Shown here one piece after another: positions 1-5,934 of a stretch of 6,735 bases of DNA (its first letter is position 1; the number at the start of each line of letters is the position of its first letter). The DNA lies in assembly GCA_018064165.1 (NCBI GenBank), contig JAGOZV010000030.1, positions 1-6,735 on the forward strand, read 5' to 3'. A model generated the notes under the pieces. The model was not told the origin of the DNA, searched no databases, and worked only from the letters and a program-made list of their open reading frames with translations. Source of the stretch: Candidatus Saccharimonadota bacterium. Its GTDB lineage: Bacteria; Patescibacteriota; Saccharimonadia; Saccharimonadales; Saccharimonadaceae. A program made the position numbers and the translations under genes.

Positions 1-405
1 AAGCTCCATAGGCCTATTTCCGCCGTTATTTATTTCGTTTCTAATAATGCTAAATAGGGGGGAAATGCCAACACCACAACCAATAAAAATGGCTGGCTGA
101 TTAATAAATGCGTCAAAAAATCCATAGGGCGGACTTATTTCAAACGTATCGCCCACTTTTAAATTGCAGATTTTATTAGAAAAAAGTCCAACTCTTTTTA
201 CTGTAATTTGTGAGTTTTCATCGCCTGGACAACTCGATAAGCTATACGCTTTTCCCTCTGTAACATTCGTATCGTCAAAATATACGGAAATGTATTGACC
301 AGCTTCTGCCGGCAACGGCTTGCCATTTACTAAAAAATTAATAGACAAAACATCTGGCGTTTGCTTTAAAACTCCTACAACTGTTGCAATTAATTTATTT
401 CCCAT
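1..405 (-). CDS. FAD/NAD(P)-binding oxidoreductase, ferredoxin-NADP reductase family (N-terminal 135 residues, cut by window edge)
   Basis: The reading frame starts at an ATG (403-405) and stays open to the left edge, so the C-terminal part is missing. Residues 1-100 resemble the flavin-binding barrel of ferredoxin/flavodoxin reductases. The segment KAYSLSS (52-58) sits where the family has RxYS(L/I)SS, with Lys in place of the usual Arg that contacts the FAD phosphate. PPYGFF (92-97) matches the conserved PxGxF turn. GCGVGISPLFSIIR (109-122) matches the glycine-rich start of the NAD(P)-binding domain. The protein should be cytoplasmic and should pass electrons between NAD(P)H and an iron-sulfur protein or flavodoxin. 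The gene begins 10 bp after the nrdG stop, with an AAGG ribosome-binding motif overlapping that stop, so it is probably the third gene of the nrdD operon. A role in reducing NrdG is inferred from this position. The missing end could hold a 2Fe-2S domain, which would change the exact family. The fold assignment is fairly sure; the substrate is unknown. Confidence 0.85.
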   Translation of the reverse strand, partial: MGNKLIATVVGVLKQTPDVLSINFLVNGKPLPAEAGQYISVYFDDTNVTEGKAYSLSSCPGDENSQITVKRVGLFSNKICNLKVGDTFEISPPYGFFDAFINQPAIFIGCGVGISPLFSIIRNEINNGGNRPMEL

Positions 406-415
406 CTTACAAACC

Positions 416-1120
416 TTAATGCACTACACATAAATTAACGTATTTTTTCATTTTATCTTTAATAAGCTCAAATTCTTCATCTGTGTAGGTGGTTTCGCGC
501 TCAAAACGTGGATTCAAAGTTCTTCCTGCACGAAATTTTTGCAAGGCGAACCTAGGCTGTCCCTTTATCAACATTCCGATTTTGTCAAAATCATCATTTC
601 TTTGTGGATCAAAATAGATTTGCGATTTAACAACTGTTGTACGAAATTCTCTTTCAATATTTGAAGCAATAATAATATCTATGCTTTCTTGGACAGCATT
701 AACGTCTACTGGATATGCGACTATTTTTTGGTAATTTTCTAACGGCCCCTTAATATCCATTGCAATGTAGTCAACTAAATTATTAGAAATTAGTTCTTTT
801 ATCATTTGTGGATGAGTTCCATTACTGTCTAATTTTGTGTGAAAACCAAGTTCTTTAACTTTAGCAAAAAAGCTAGGTAGGTCCTTGTGCATGGTTGGCT
901 CTCCGCCGCTAATTACCACGCCTTCTAACTTGCCAATGCGCATCTTCAAGAAATCAAGAATGTCATTTTCTGGAATGGCGTCGGCATAGCGTTCAGGCAA
1001 AACTAACTCTGGGTTGTGGCAATACCCACATCGCATATTACAGCCAATTGTGAATATTGCCGCACTTGTTTTTCCGGGGTAGTCAACTAGCGATAGCTTT
1101 TGAATACCACCTATTTTCAT
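416..1120 (-). CDS. nrdG: Anaerobic ribonucleoside-triphosphate reductase activating protein (radical SAM)
   Basis: This 234-residue protein is the activase for class III ribonucleotide reductase. It uses a 4Fe-4S cluster and S-adenosylmethionine to make a 5'-deoxyadenosyl radical, which takes a hydrogen from the catalytic glycine of NrdD. The cluster motif CNMRCGYC (C27, C31, C34) is intact. The SAM-contacting GGE motif (72-74, in SGGEP) is also present. The N-terminus GIQKLSLVDYPGK (5-17) is typical of the longer NrdG2-type activases, which exceed E. coli NrdG (about 154 residues). The start codon overlaps the nrdD stop as ATGA, and I see no good ribosome-binding site before it, so translation is probably coupled to nrdD. 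The glycyl-radical partner lies directly upstream, which supports the assignment over other radical-SAM activases such as PflA. No truncation or missing key residue is seen. Confidence 0.95.
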   Translation of the reverse strand: MKIGGIQKLSLVDYPGKTSAAIFTIGCNMRCGYCHNPELVLPERYADAIPENDILDFLKMRIGKLEGVVISGGEPTMHKDLPSFFAKVKELGFHTKLDSNGTHPQMIKELISNNLVDYIAMDIKGPLENYQKIVAYPVDVNAVQESIDIIIASNIEREFRTTVVKSQIYFDPQRNDDFDKIGMLIKGQPRFALQKFRAGRTLNPRFERETTYTDEEFELIKDKMKKYVNLCVVH

Positions 1121-3210
1121 TTTACTGCTTTTTCGTAATGTTTACGCATCGCAAACTCTGCCTGTTTTCCGTTGTTCCAGCGATGAGTTGGCGTTAAGAA
1201 TCCAACAACTCGTGAATAAATTTCACAATTTTCTTCACACTTAGGGCAAAATTCGTGTTCTCCACTTAAATAACCATGGTTTTTACAAACCGAAAAGCTT
1301 GGACTAAAAGTGAAGTATGGCAAACTGTAATTTTCACAGATATTTTTAACAAGTTTTTTAATTAAGGAAGGGTCGCTTACCTGCTCACCAAGGAAAAAGT
1401 GAACAACAGTCCCACCAGTATATTTTGTCTGCAAATTATCTTGTAGGTCTAACAGCTCATATAAATCATCGGTATAGTTTACAGGAAGATGTGTAGAGTT
1501 AGTATAGAATGGCGCTACGGGCTCCTTGCCAATTCCATTTGCAAAATGCGCATCGTCAAAGTCTTTTTGATCAATTTGAGCCAAACGGTAGGTAGTTCCT
1601 TCCGCAGGAGTTGCTTCAAGATTATAGTTATTACCCGTTTCTTCTTGAAAATCAATCATTTTATCACGCATATGGTCTAATACATCCTCGGCAAACTTCT
1701 TTCCCTCTTCAGAGCCAATGTCCTTGCCCAGTAAATTTAAGCAGGCTTCGTTTGTGCCAACCAACCCAATTGTCGAAAAATGATTGGTCCAATATTTGCC
1801 TGTAGACTGCTTAATAGTGCGCAAATAATATTTTGTATATGGATAGAGGTTAGCGTCTGTTAATCGTTCAAGCGTTTTGCGCTTAACTTCTAAACTTTCT
1901 TTGGCTAATTTCATTAAATGGTCTAAACCTGCGTAAAATTCTTTTTTGTTTTTAGATTTCATTGCAAGTCGTGGCAAATTCAAAGTTACAACGCCAATCG
2001 AACCAGTCATAGGGTTTGAGCCAAATAGGCCACCACCACGATACTCTAACTTTCTATTATCGATTCGCAAACGACAACACATAGAACGGGCATCGCCTGG
2101 ATCCATGTCACTATTAATAAAATTACTGAAATATGGAATACCATACTTTGCGGTTGCTTTCCACAAATCTTCAATTACTGGGTTATCCCAATCAAAATCT
2201 TTAGTTATATTATACGTAGGAATTGGGAAAGTAAATACGCGTCCAGTTGAGTCACCCTCTACCAACACTTCAAGAAGGGCTTTGTTGAACATGTTCATTT
2301 CTTCTTGATAGTCGCCATAATTTGTTTCTTGCATTTTACCGCCAATAATCACAGGATTGCCTGCTAAGTATTCTGGCACGTTTAAATCTAGCGTAATGTT
2401 AGTGAAGGGCGTTTGAAAACCAACTCGCGTTGGCACGTTCACGTTGAACACGAATTCCTGCAAAGCTTGCTTAACTGCCTTATATTCTAAGCCATCGGCA
2501 CGTATAAACGGAGCAAGCAGTGTGTCAAAGTTGCTAAATGCCTGAGCGCCAGCTGCTTCGCCCTGAAGAGTGTAAAAGAAATTAACAATCTGACCTAAAG
2601 CCGAGCGAAGATGCTTGGCCGGCTTACTAGAGACTTTTCCCGGAACACCCGTAAAACCTTCGCGTAGTAGATCTAAAAGGTCCCAACCAACGCAATAAAC
2701 CGAAAGAAGGTTTAAATCATGCACATGCAAATCACCAGACCGGTGCGCATCACCAATTTCTCTTGCGTATACTTTATCTAGCCAATAATCTTTAGTTACA
2801 GCCGAAGAAACATAGTTGTTTAACCCCTGCAAAGAATAACCCATGTTACTATTTTCTTTAATAAGCCAATCTAAATCACCCAAGTAAGAATCGATTAAAT
2901 CAATATGGCTATCTATAGAAATGCGGCGCATTTTATCGTGTTGGTCACGGTAAATAATGTAAGCTTTTGCCGTTTTTTTGTATTTAGAAGCCAGTAAAAT
3001 ATCTTCCGCAATATCTTGGATTTCCTCAACACTTGGGACTTCATTTTTAATGGTTTTTTCTGCACGAGCAATTACTTTTGTCGCCAATTCTTTTGCAACT
3101 TTTTTATCATATTCACCAGTTGCTTCACCAGCTTTAGTTAAAGCGACTTCAATTTTTTGCGCATTGAACTTAACCACAACATCGTTGCGTTTTTTAATTG
3201 ACGAATACAT
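1117..3210 (-). CDS. nrdD: Anaerobic (class III) ribonucleoside-triphosphate reductase
   Basis: This 697-residue cytoplasmic glycyl-radical enzyme reduces ribonucleoside triphosphates to deoxyribonucleoside triphosphates without oxygen. Residues 1-95 form an ATP-cone, the allosteric domain that senses dATP/ATP. The catalytic barrel follows. LHVHDL (161-166) with C173 in YCVGW is a conserved block holding one predicted active-site cysteine. RSMCCRLRID (375-384) holds the probable thiyl-radical cysteine (C378 or C379; the second aligns better from memory with the GCR motif of E. coli and T4 enzymes). Near the C-terminus C642, H645, C655, C658 and C662 form the zinc-site region. RVVGFL (667-672) places the glycyl radical on G670, the usual distance from the end. 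The length fits the family (about 600-720). The SD-like AGGAGG sits only three bases before the ATG. A promoter with two NrdR boxes lies upstream. Whether formate or a thioredoxin-like protein is the reductant cannot be settled here. Confidence 0.97.
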   Translation of the reverse strand: MYSSIKKRNDVVVKFNAQKIEVALTKAGEATGEYDKKVAKELATKVIARAEKTIKNEVPSVEEIQDIAEDILLASKYKKTAKAYIIYRDQHDKMRRISIDSHIDLIDSYLGDLDWLIKENSNMGYSLQGLNNYVSSAVTKDYWLDKVYAREIGDAHRSGDLHVHDLNLLSVYCVGWDLLDLLREGFTGVPGKVSSKPAKHLRSALGQIVNFFYTLQGEAAGAQAFSNFDTLLAPFIRADGLEYKAVKQALQEFVFNVNVPTRVGFQTPFTNITLDLNVPEYLAGNPVIIGGKMQETNYGDYQEEMNMFNKALLEVLVEGDSTGRVFTFPIPTYNITKDFDWDNPVIEDLWKATAKYGIPYFSNFINSDMDPGDARSMCCRLRIDNRKLEYRGGGLFGSNPMTGSIGVVTLNLPRLAMKSKNKKEFYAGLDHLMKLAKESLEVKRKTLERLTDANLYPYTKYYLRTIKQSTGKYWTNHFSTIGLVGTNEACLNLLGKDIGSEEGKKFAEDVLDHMRDKMIDFQEETGNNYNLEATPAEGTTYRLAQIDQKDFDDAHFANGIGKEPVAPFYTNSTHLPVNYTDDLYELLDLQDNLQTKYTGGTVVHFFLGEQVSDPSLIKKLVKNICENYSLPYFTFSPSFSVCKNHGYLSGEHEFCPKCEENCEIYSRVVGFLTPTHRWNNGKQAEFAMRKHYEKAVK

Positions 3211-3213
3211 ACC

Positions 3214-3219
3214 CCTCCT
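3214..3219 (-). promoter_or_regulatory. Ribosome-binding site of nrdD
   Basis: A full-consensus AGGAGG on the minus strand lies three bases before the ATG at 3210. This gap is shorter than the usual 5-9 bases. No other ATG nearby in frame gives a better fit, and the protein N-terminus matches an ATP-cone, so the ATG is kept. Confidence 0.75.
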
Positions 3220-3247
3220 AATTTATTGGATTTATTTTATTTTAATA

Positions 3248-3263
3248 ACGCTATATATAGCGT
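3248..3263. promoter_or_regulatory. NrdR box 1 (promoter-proximal to nrdD)
   Basis: The 16-bp sequence ACGCTATATATAGCGT is a perfect palindrome and fits the NrdR-box pattern (roughly acaCwATATwGtgt with an AT-rich core). NrdR is the ATP-cone repressor of ribonucleotide reductase genes and binds pairs of such boxes. This box starts about 3 bases past the predicted start site of nrdD, so a bound repressor would block polymerase. The pairing with a second similar site 33 bp away (centre to centre) strongly supports the call. The nrdR gene is not in the window. Confidence 0.88.
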
Positions 3264-3272
3264 ATTAATACC

Positions 3273-3301
3273 ATAATAAGACCTTATATGTAGCGCGTCA
3301 A
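3273..3301 (-). promoter_or_regulatory. Sigma-70-type promoter of the nrdD operon
   Basis: On the minus strand, TTGACG (3296-3301) is the -35 and TATTAT (3273-3278) is the -10, separated by exactly 17 bp. Each matches the consensus at five of six positions. Transcription should start near 3266 (an A), giving a leader of about 56 nt. The element sits between the terminator of rny and nrdD, with NrdR boxes in its spacer and just downstream, so the operon is probably transcribed on its own and repressed by NrdR. Confidence 0.85.
3281..3296. promoter_or_regulatory. NrdR box 2 (inside the nrdD core promoter)
   Basis: ACCTTATATGTAGCGC matches box 1 at 12 of 16 positions and keeps the TATAT-like core. 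It is an imperfect palindrome. It fills the spacer between the predicted -10 and -35 elements and touches the last base of the -35. The centre-to-centre distance to box 1 is 33 bp, about three helical turns. Both boxes would then lie on the same DNA face, as NrdR is known to require. Confidence 0.83.
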
Positions 3302-3304
3302 TAT

Positions 3305-3348
3305 AAAAAACCAGCATTATGTGATGGTTGTCACATAATGCTTAGGTT
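3305..3348 (-). terminator. Rho-independent terminator after rny
   Basis: Read on the minus strand, a perfect 12-bp stem (AGCATTATGTGA at 3331-3342 pairing with TCACATAATGCT at 3313-3324) closes a 6-nt loop. It is followed by GG and six T residues (3305-3310). An outer AACC/GGTT pairing (3345-3348 with 3309-3312) lengthens the stem across a 2-nt bulge. It lies 35 bp past the rny stop. The opposite strand has a weaker T run (3350-3354), but no plus-strand gene leads into it. Confidence 0.9.
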
Positions 3349-3382
3349 ATTTTTACTACACTTAATTTTCTTGTTGTTGTAG

Positions 3383-4888
3383 CTATTTAGCAAACTCAAT
3401 GGCTCGAGTTTCGCGAATAACATTTACCTTAATTGTGCCAGGATACTGCATAGTACTTTCAATTTTTGTGGCAATATCACGCGCTAATTTAATAGCATTC
3501 AAATCGTCGACATCTTTAGGGCTAACAATTACGCGGATTTCTCGTCCGGCGCTAATTGCGTAGGCCTTGTCTATGCCTGGGAAGTTGGTAGCTATATTTT
3601 CCAATTCTCTCATTCTATCTGCAAAGTTTTCTGCACTAATATTTCTTGCACCAGGACGAGCAGCCGAGGCGGCGTCTACAACACGCACAATAATAGCCTC
3701 TGGCGTTGTTGGCTCAACATCGTCGTGGTGAGCTTCTACCGCGTGTGCAATTCGCTCATCTAGCCCATATTTGCGAATCAACTCTGCTCCTATAATATGA
3801 TGCTTGCCTTCGATTTTGTGCGTAACAGCTTTGCCCATGTCGTGTAGTAAAGTTGCCGTCTTGGCAATACGTACATCTGCGCCAATTTCTTCAGCAATTT
3901 GACCAGCAATATGCGCCATTTCTACGCTATGAAGAAGAACATTTTGGCCATAGCTTGTTCGATACTTAAGTTCACCAACCAGTTGAATTAGCTCTCGTGG
4001 TAAACCAACAACTCCTACTTCCCTAGCTGCGTCTTCGCCGGCACGAATGACTTCTTTGTCAATAGCTTTTTGTGCTTTTTCAACGACCTCTTCAATACGT
4101 CCTGGGTGAATACGACCGTCCTTCATTAGCATTTCAAGTGTTAACCGGGCTACTTGCCTGCGAATAGGATCGAAAGAGCTAAGTACTATCATGCCTGGGG
4201 TATCATCTACTAGAATATCTACACCAGTTGCACGTTGCAGTGCCTGAATATTACGGCCCTCTTTACCAATGATACGGCCTTTCATTTCATCGTCTGTTAA
4301 TTTTAAGGCAGTAACTGTTCTTTCGGCCGTAACCTCGGACGACATTCGTTCCATTGCAGTTACTAAAATCATCTGAGCCTTCTCTTCGGCTGTTTCTTCT
4401 GCGTCTTTTTGTAGTTTACTTACTAAACCAACTAAGTCTTGCTTAATATCGCGTTCTGTCATTTGCAATAACTTATCTACGGCATCTTTTTTAGAAAGAC
4501 GTGCGATTTTTTCTAATTTCTCTTGTTGACGACCACGAATGTCACGAATTTCGTTTTTTAGACCTTCTACATCATCTTCTTGCTTGCGTAAAGATTCATT
4601 TCTTTTATCAATTTCATCAAATTTTTTATCAAGATTAGTTTCTCGTTCGGCAAGACGATTATCAGTTTTTTGCCAATCTTTTCTGCGCTCTGTTTCTTCT
4701 TTTTTAGTTTCGTTTGCAATTTTTAGTGATTCTTCTTTGGCTTTAACTAATATATCGCTTGCTTTAGTTTTTGCGCTAGCAATCATTTGATCGCTTTTAG
4801 CTTTTCCTTTATTGTTCCTTGTTTTTTCGTAAGCTAATGTTCCACCAACACCAGCAATTATACCAATGGCGGCTAAAATTATCTCCAT
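3383..4888 (-). CDS. rny: Ribonuclease Y
   Basis: RNase Y is a membrane-tethered endoribonuclease that starts mRNA decay in many bacteria lacking RNase E. This 501-residue protein has the full family order and is slightly shorter than the B. subtilis enzyme (about 520). Residues 2-19 form a single N-terminal membrane segment, followed by a positively charged stretch (22-31). Residues 30-170 are a long charged coiled coil. A KH RNA-binding domain follows at about 195-260, with its GKEG loop at 208-211. The HD metal-dependent phosphohydrolase domain spans roughly 315-410: H320, the HD pair H349/D350, H363/H364, H387/H388 and D405 are candidate metal ligands. The C-terminal family-specific region ends at 501. 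The start follows a strong AAGGAAGGA motif. A clear terminator follows the gene, and a structured leader precedes it, so it may be transcribed as a single gene. No defects are seen. Confidence 0.97.
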   Translation of the reverse strand: MEIILAAIGIIAGVGGTLAYEKTRNNKGKAKSDQMIASAKTKASDILVKAKEESLKIANETKKEETERRKDWQKTDNRLAERETNLDKKFDEIDKRNESLRKQEDDVEGLKNEIRDIRGRQQEKLEKIARLSKKDAVDKLLQMTERDIKQDLVGLVSKLQKDAEETAEEKAQMILVTAMERMSSEVTAERTVTALKLTDDEMKGRIIGKEGRNIQALQRATGVDILVDDTPGMIVLSSFDPIRRQVARLTLEMLMKDGRIHPGRIEEVVEKAQKAIDKEVIRAGEDAAREVGVVGLPRELIQLVGELKYRTSYGQNVLLHSVEMAHIAGQIAEEIGADVRIAKTATLLHDMGKAVTHKIEGKHHIIGAELIRKYGLDERIAHAVEAHHDDVEPTTPEAIIVRVVDAASAARPGARNISAENFADRMRELENIATNFPGIDKAYAISAGREIRVIVSPKDVDDLNAIKLARDIATKIESTMQYPGTIKVNVIRETRAIEFAK

Positions 4889-4894
4889 AGTTTT

Positions 4895-4903
4895 TCCTTC
4901 CTT
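4895..4903 (-). promoter_or_regulatory. Ribosome-binding site of rny
   Basis: AAGGAAGGA on the minus strand ends six bases before the ATG at 4888. This is a good Shine-Dalgarno fit at normal spacing and fixes the start just before the membrane segment. Confidence 0.8.
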
Positions 4904-4914
4904 AACTACAACTG

Positions 4915-4933
4915 GCTAAGTGTTCGTCTTAGC
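4915..4933 (-). promoter_or_regulatory. Hairpin in the rny leader, just upstream of the ribosome-binding site
   Basis: GCTAAG and CTTAGC form a perfect 6-bp stem around the 7-nt loop ACGAACA (minus strand). It ends 11 bases before the ribosome-binding motif of rny. There is no T run after it, so it is not a terminator. It could affect ribosome access or be a cleavage site; neither is shown by sequence alone. Confidence 0.45.
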
Positions 4934-4982
4934 ATAAAATTGATTACAGGGTAGTTAAATATATCAAAAATTAATTAATCTA

Positions 4983-5005
4983 AAGTTAAAAGTATTTTTT
5001 AACTT
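4983..5005 (-). promoter_or_regulatory. Perfect 9-bp inverted repeat at the predicted 5' end of rny mRNA
   Basis: On the minus strand AAGTTAAAA, a 5-nt loop (AATAC) and TTTTAACTT form a perfect but AT-rich stem-loop. If the promoter at 5012-5040 is right, transcription begins at about 5005, the first base of the stem. The rny mRNA would then start with a hairpin. It might instead be a protein-binding palindrome. The local AT richness lowers confidence. Confidence 0.45.
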
Positions 5006-5011
5006 AGTTCT

Positions 5012-5040
5012 ATTGTAGTGGTAAAAAATGCAACATGCAA
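5012..5040 (-). promoter_or_regulatory. Candidate promoter of rny
   Basis: On the minus strand TACAAT (5012-5017, five of six consensus bases) is a good -10. TTGCAT (5035-5040, three of six) is a weak -35 at the ideal 17-bp spacing. The predicted start is near 5005, giving a leader of about 117 nt. A weaker alternative closer to the gene is TATGCT near 4929-4934. The gap upstream has no strong terminator for tsaB, so some rny mRNA could also come from read-through. Confidence 0.5.
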
Positions 5041-5056
5041 GCACAATTTAAAACAA

Positions 5057-5443
5057 TTATTTTCTTGGGACCGTTATGTGTGCTTCTGCACCGTAATGGG
5101 GCAAAATTATCTTATCATTTTCAGTGTTGTCTAATCTTTTTTGTGCAGCATCAAGCCAGTTTTCGCCAGTTTCGCCAACAATTGGGATACCCAAAGAGTC
5201 TGCTAACGTATTCATTACGGTTATGCCTATTCTTAATCCCGTAAAACTACCGGGCCCCTTATACACACCCAAGCCACTCAAGTCGGTAAAATCATTTTCA
5301 TGCAAATTCAATTTTTCCTTCATGAAAGAAAGCAGCCCTTTAGATAAGTCTCTTCCGCTCTCCCATTCATAACAATTTTTTTCATCATTCTTGGTTAAAA
5401 TTAGTTTCGTTATTGGCGTACTGGTGTCTAAAAACATTCTCAT
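5057..5443 (-). CDS. tsaB: Short TsaB: tRNA t6A37 threonylcarbamoyl-transfer complex subunit
   Basis: TsaB partners TsaD and TsaE in adding threonylcarbamoyl to A37 of ANN-decoding tRNAs; it is a scaffold subunit with no catalytic job of its own. The signature GLGVYKGPGSFTGLRIG (57-73), followed by a helix and GIPIVG (85-90), is diagnostic. The N-terminal LDTST (5-9) is the phosphate-loop region of the ASKHA fold. The protein has only 128 residues, against about 230 in E. coli, so nearly the whole second lobe is absent. The end (PHYGAEAHITVPRK, 115-128) resembles the usual short tail of the family, so it reads as a trimmed protein and not a frameshifted one. Its start overlaps the tsaE stop as ATGA and is served by AAGGA eight bases upstream, which favours the first Met over Met3. 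The partner gene tsaE directly upstream supports the identity. Confidence 0.88.
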   Translation of the reverse strand: MRMFLDTSTPITKLILTKNDEKNCYEWESGRDLSKGLLSFMKEKLNLHENDFTDLSGLGVYKGPGSFTGLRIGITVMNTLADSLGIPIVGETGENWLDAAQKRLDNTENDKIILPHYGAEAHITVPRK

Positions 5444-5892
5444 TTGGTTAATCCTTCTTTTATATAGGGAAAATCGTCTAGTCCACTTAACTCAATTTCG
5501 CGGCCCTCTTCAAGATGAATAATTTCAATTTTTATTCTCTTAACGGGCAAGAAACCTTCAACGACGCCAGACCATTCCACAGCAACCACACTATCACTTT
5601 CAGAGGCAGCCTCGTTTAAATCATTTCTCATTATTCCTGGATCATCTAATCTATAAAAATCATAATGATGAAGAAAGATGCCGCGCCTTCCTTCGTAAAA
5701 ACGACTGATAGTAAAACTAGGGCTTTGCACCTCATCTAATATTTTTAAGCCTTTCGCTAAACCCTTCACGAAAGTTGTTTTGCCACTACCAATATCTCCG
5801 TTAAGCTCAATAAATTCTCCGCCTTTTAATAAAGCTCCTATTTGCTCACCAAGAGATATTTGATCTTTTTCCGACAAACTAACCATTTTCAT
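5440..5892 (-). CDS. tsaE: TsaE: tRNA t6A37 biosynthesis ATPase
   Basis: TsaE is the small P-loop ATPase that resets the TsaB-TsaD complex during t6A synthesis. With the start chosen here it has 150 residues, the normal size. The Walker A loop GDIGSGKTT lies at 32-40 (K38, T39). SPSF (57-60) is the conserved switch motif. HHYDFYRL (75-82) is the family's H-x-D-x-YR block. VVAVEW (102-107) is the late strand with its conserved E-W. I chose the ATG at 5892. A TTG at 5901 extends the frame by three codons, but it overlaps the predicted -10 element and so would lie before the transcription start. The ATG at 5886 is possible too. No ribosome-binding motif precedes any of these, so the mRNA may be leaderless. 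The gene shares a four-base overlap with tsaB. Confidence 0.94.
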   Translation of the reverse strand: MKMVSLSEKDQISLGEQIGALLKGGEFIELNGDIGSGKTTFVKGLAKGLKILDEVQSPSFTISRFYEGRRGIFLHHYDFYRLDDPGIMRNDLNEAASESDSVVAVEWSGVVEGFLPVKRIKIEIIHLEEGREIELSGLDDFPYIKEGLTK

Positions 5893-5894
5893 TA

Positions 5895-5923
5895 TGGTCA
5901 ATTATACCACGATGGATTATAAT
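5895..5923 (+). promoter_or_regulatory. Promoter of the pilB gene
   Basis: On the plus strand TATAAT (5918-5923) is a perfect -10, and TGGTCA (5895-5900, four of six) is a -35 at 17-bp spacing. The start should fall near 5930, about five bases before the ATG at 5935. That leaves no room for a ribosome-binding site in the mRNA. The element overlaps the oppositely directed tsaE promoter. Confidence 0.72.
5901..5909 (-). promoter_or_regulatory. Extended -10 promoter of tsaE-tsaB
   Basis: On the minus strand TGGTATAAT is a perfect -10 with the TGn extension, which can work without a good -35; none is obvious 17-18 bp upstream (AACTCT or TAACTC). The start should fall at about 5892-5895, at or within three bases of the tsaE ATG, predicting a leaderless mRNA. 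Confidence 0.75.
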
Positions 5924-5934
5924 AGAGTTACAGT

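Noticed and set aside
1117..1119. Recoding of TGA as glycine, as in some Patescibacteria
   Set aside because: TGA ends nrdD and tsaE exactly at ATGA overlaps with the next gene, and no frame contains internal TGA, so the standard code fits.
1946..2308. 120-codon open frame on the plus strand, antisense to nrdD
   Set aside because: It lies wholly inside the well-supported nrdD gene, has no ribosome-binding motif and no recognisable protein features. The same applies to the plus-strand frames at 1489-1680, 1611-1805 and 2978-3268.
4539..4790. Ser/Leu/Phe-rich frame antisense to the rny coiled coil
   Set aside because: Its odd composition is the mirror of the Lys/Glu-rich coiled coil codons, not a membrane protein.
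5023..5040. Possible terminator of tsaB (TGCA-TGT-TGCA followed by six T, minus strand)
   Set aside because: The stem is only four base pairs, too weak to call. The same bases also make up part of the candidate rny promoter.
5035..5372. Two plus-strand frames antisense to tsaB (5035-5244 and 5124-5372)
   Set aside because: Both are shadows of tsaB; neither has a start signal or a family resemblance.
5893..5901. TTG start for tsaE, three codons longer
   Set aside because: The TTG overlaps the last base of a perfect extended -10 and would not be in the mRNA; the ATG at 5892 fits the predicted transcription start.
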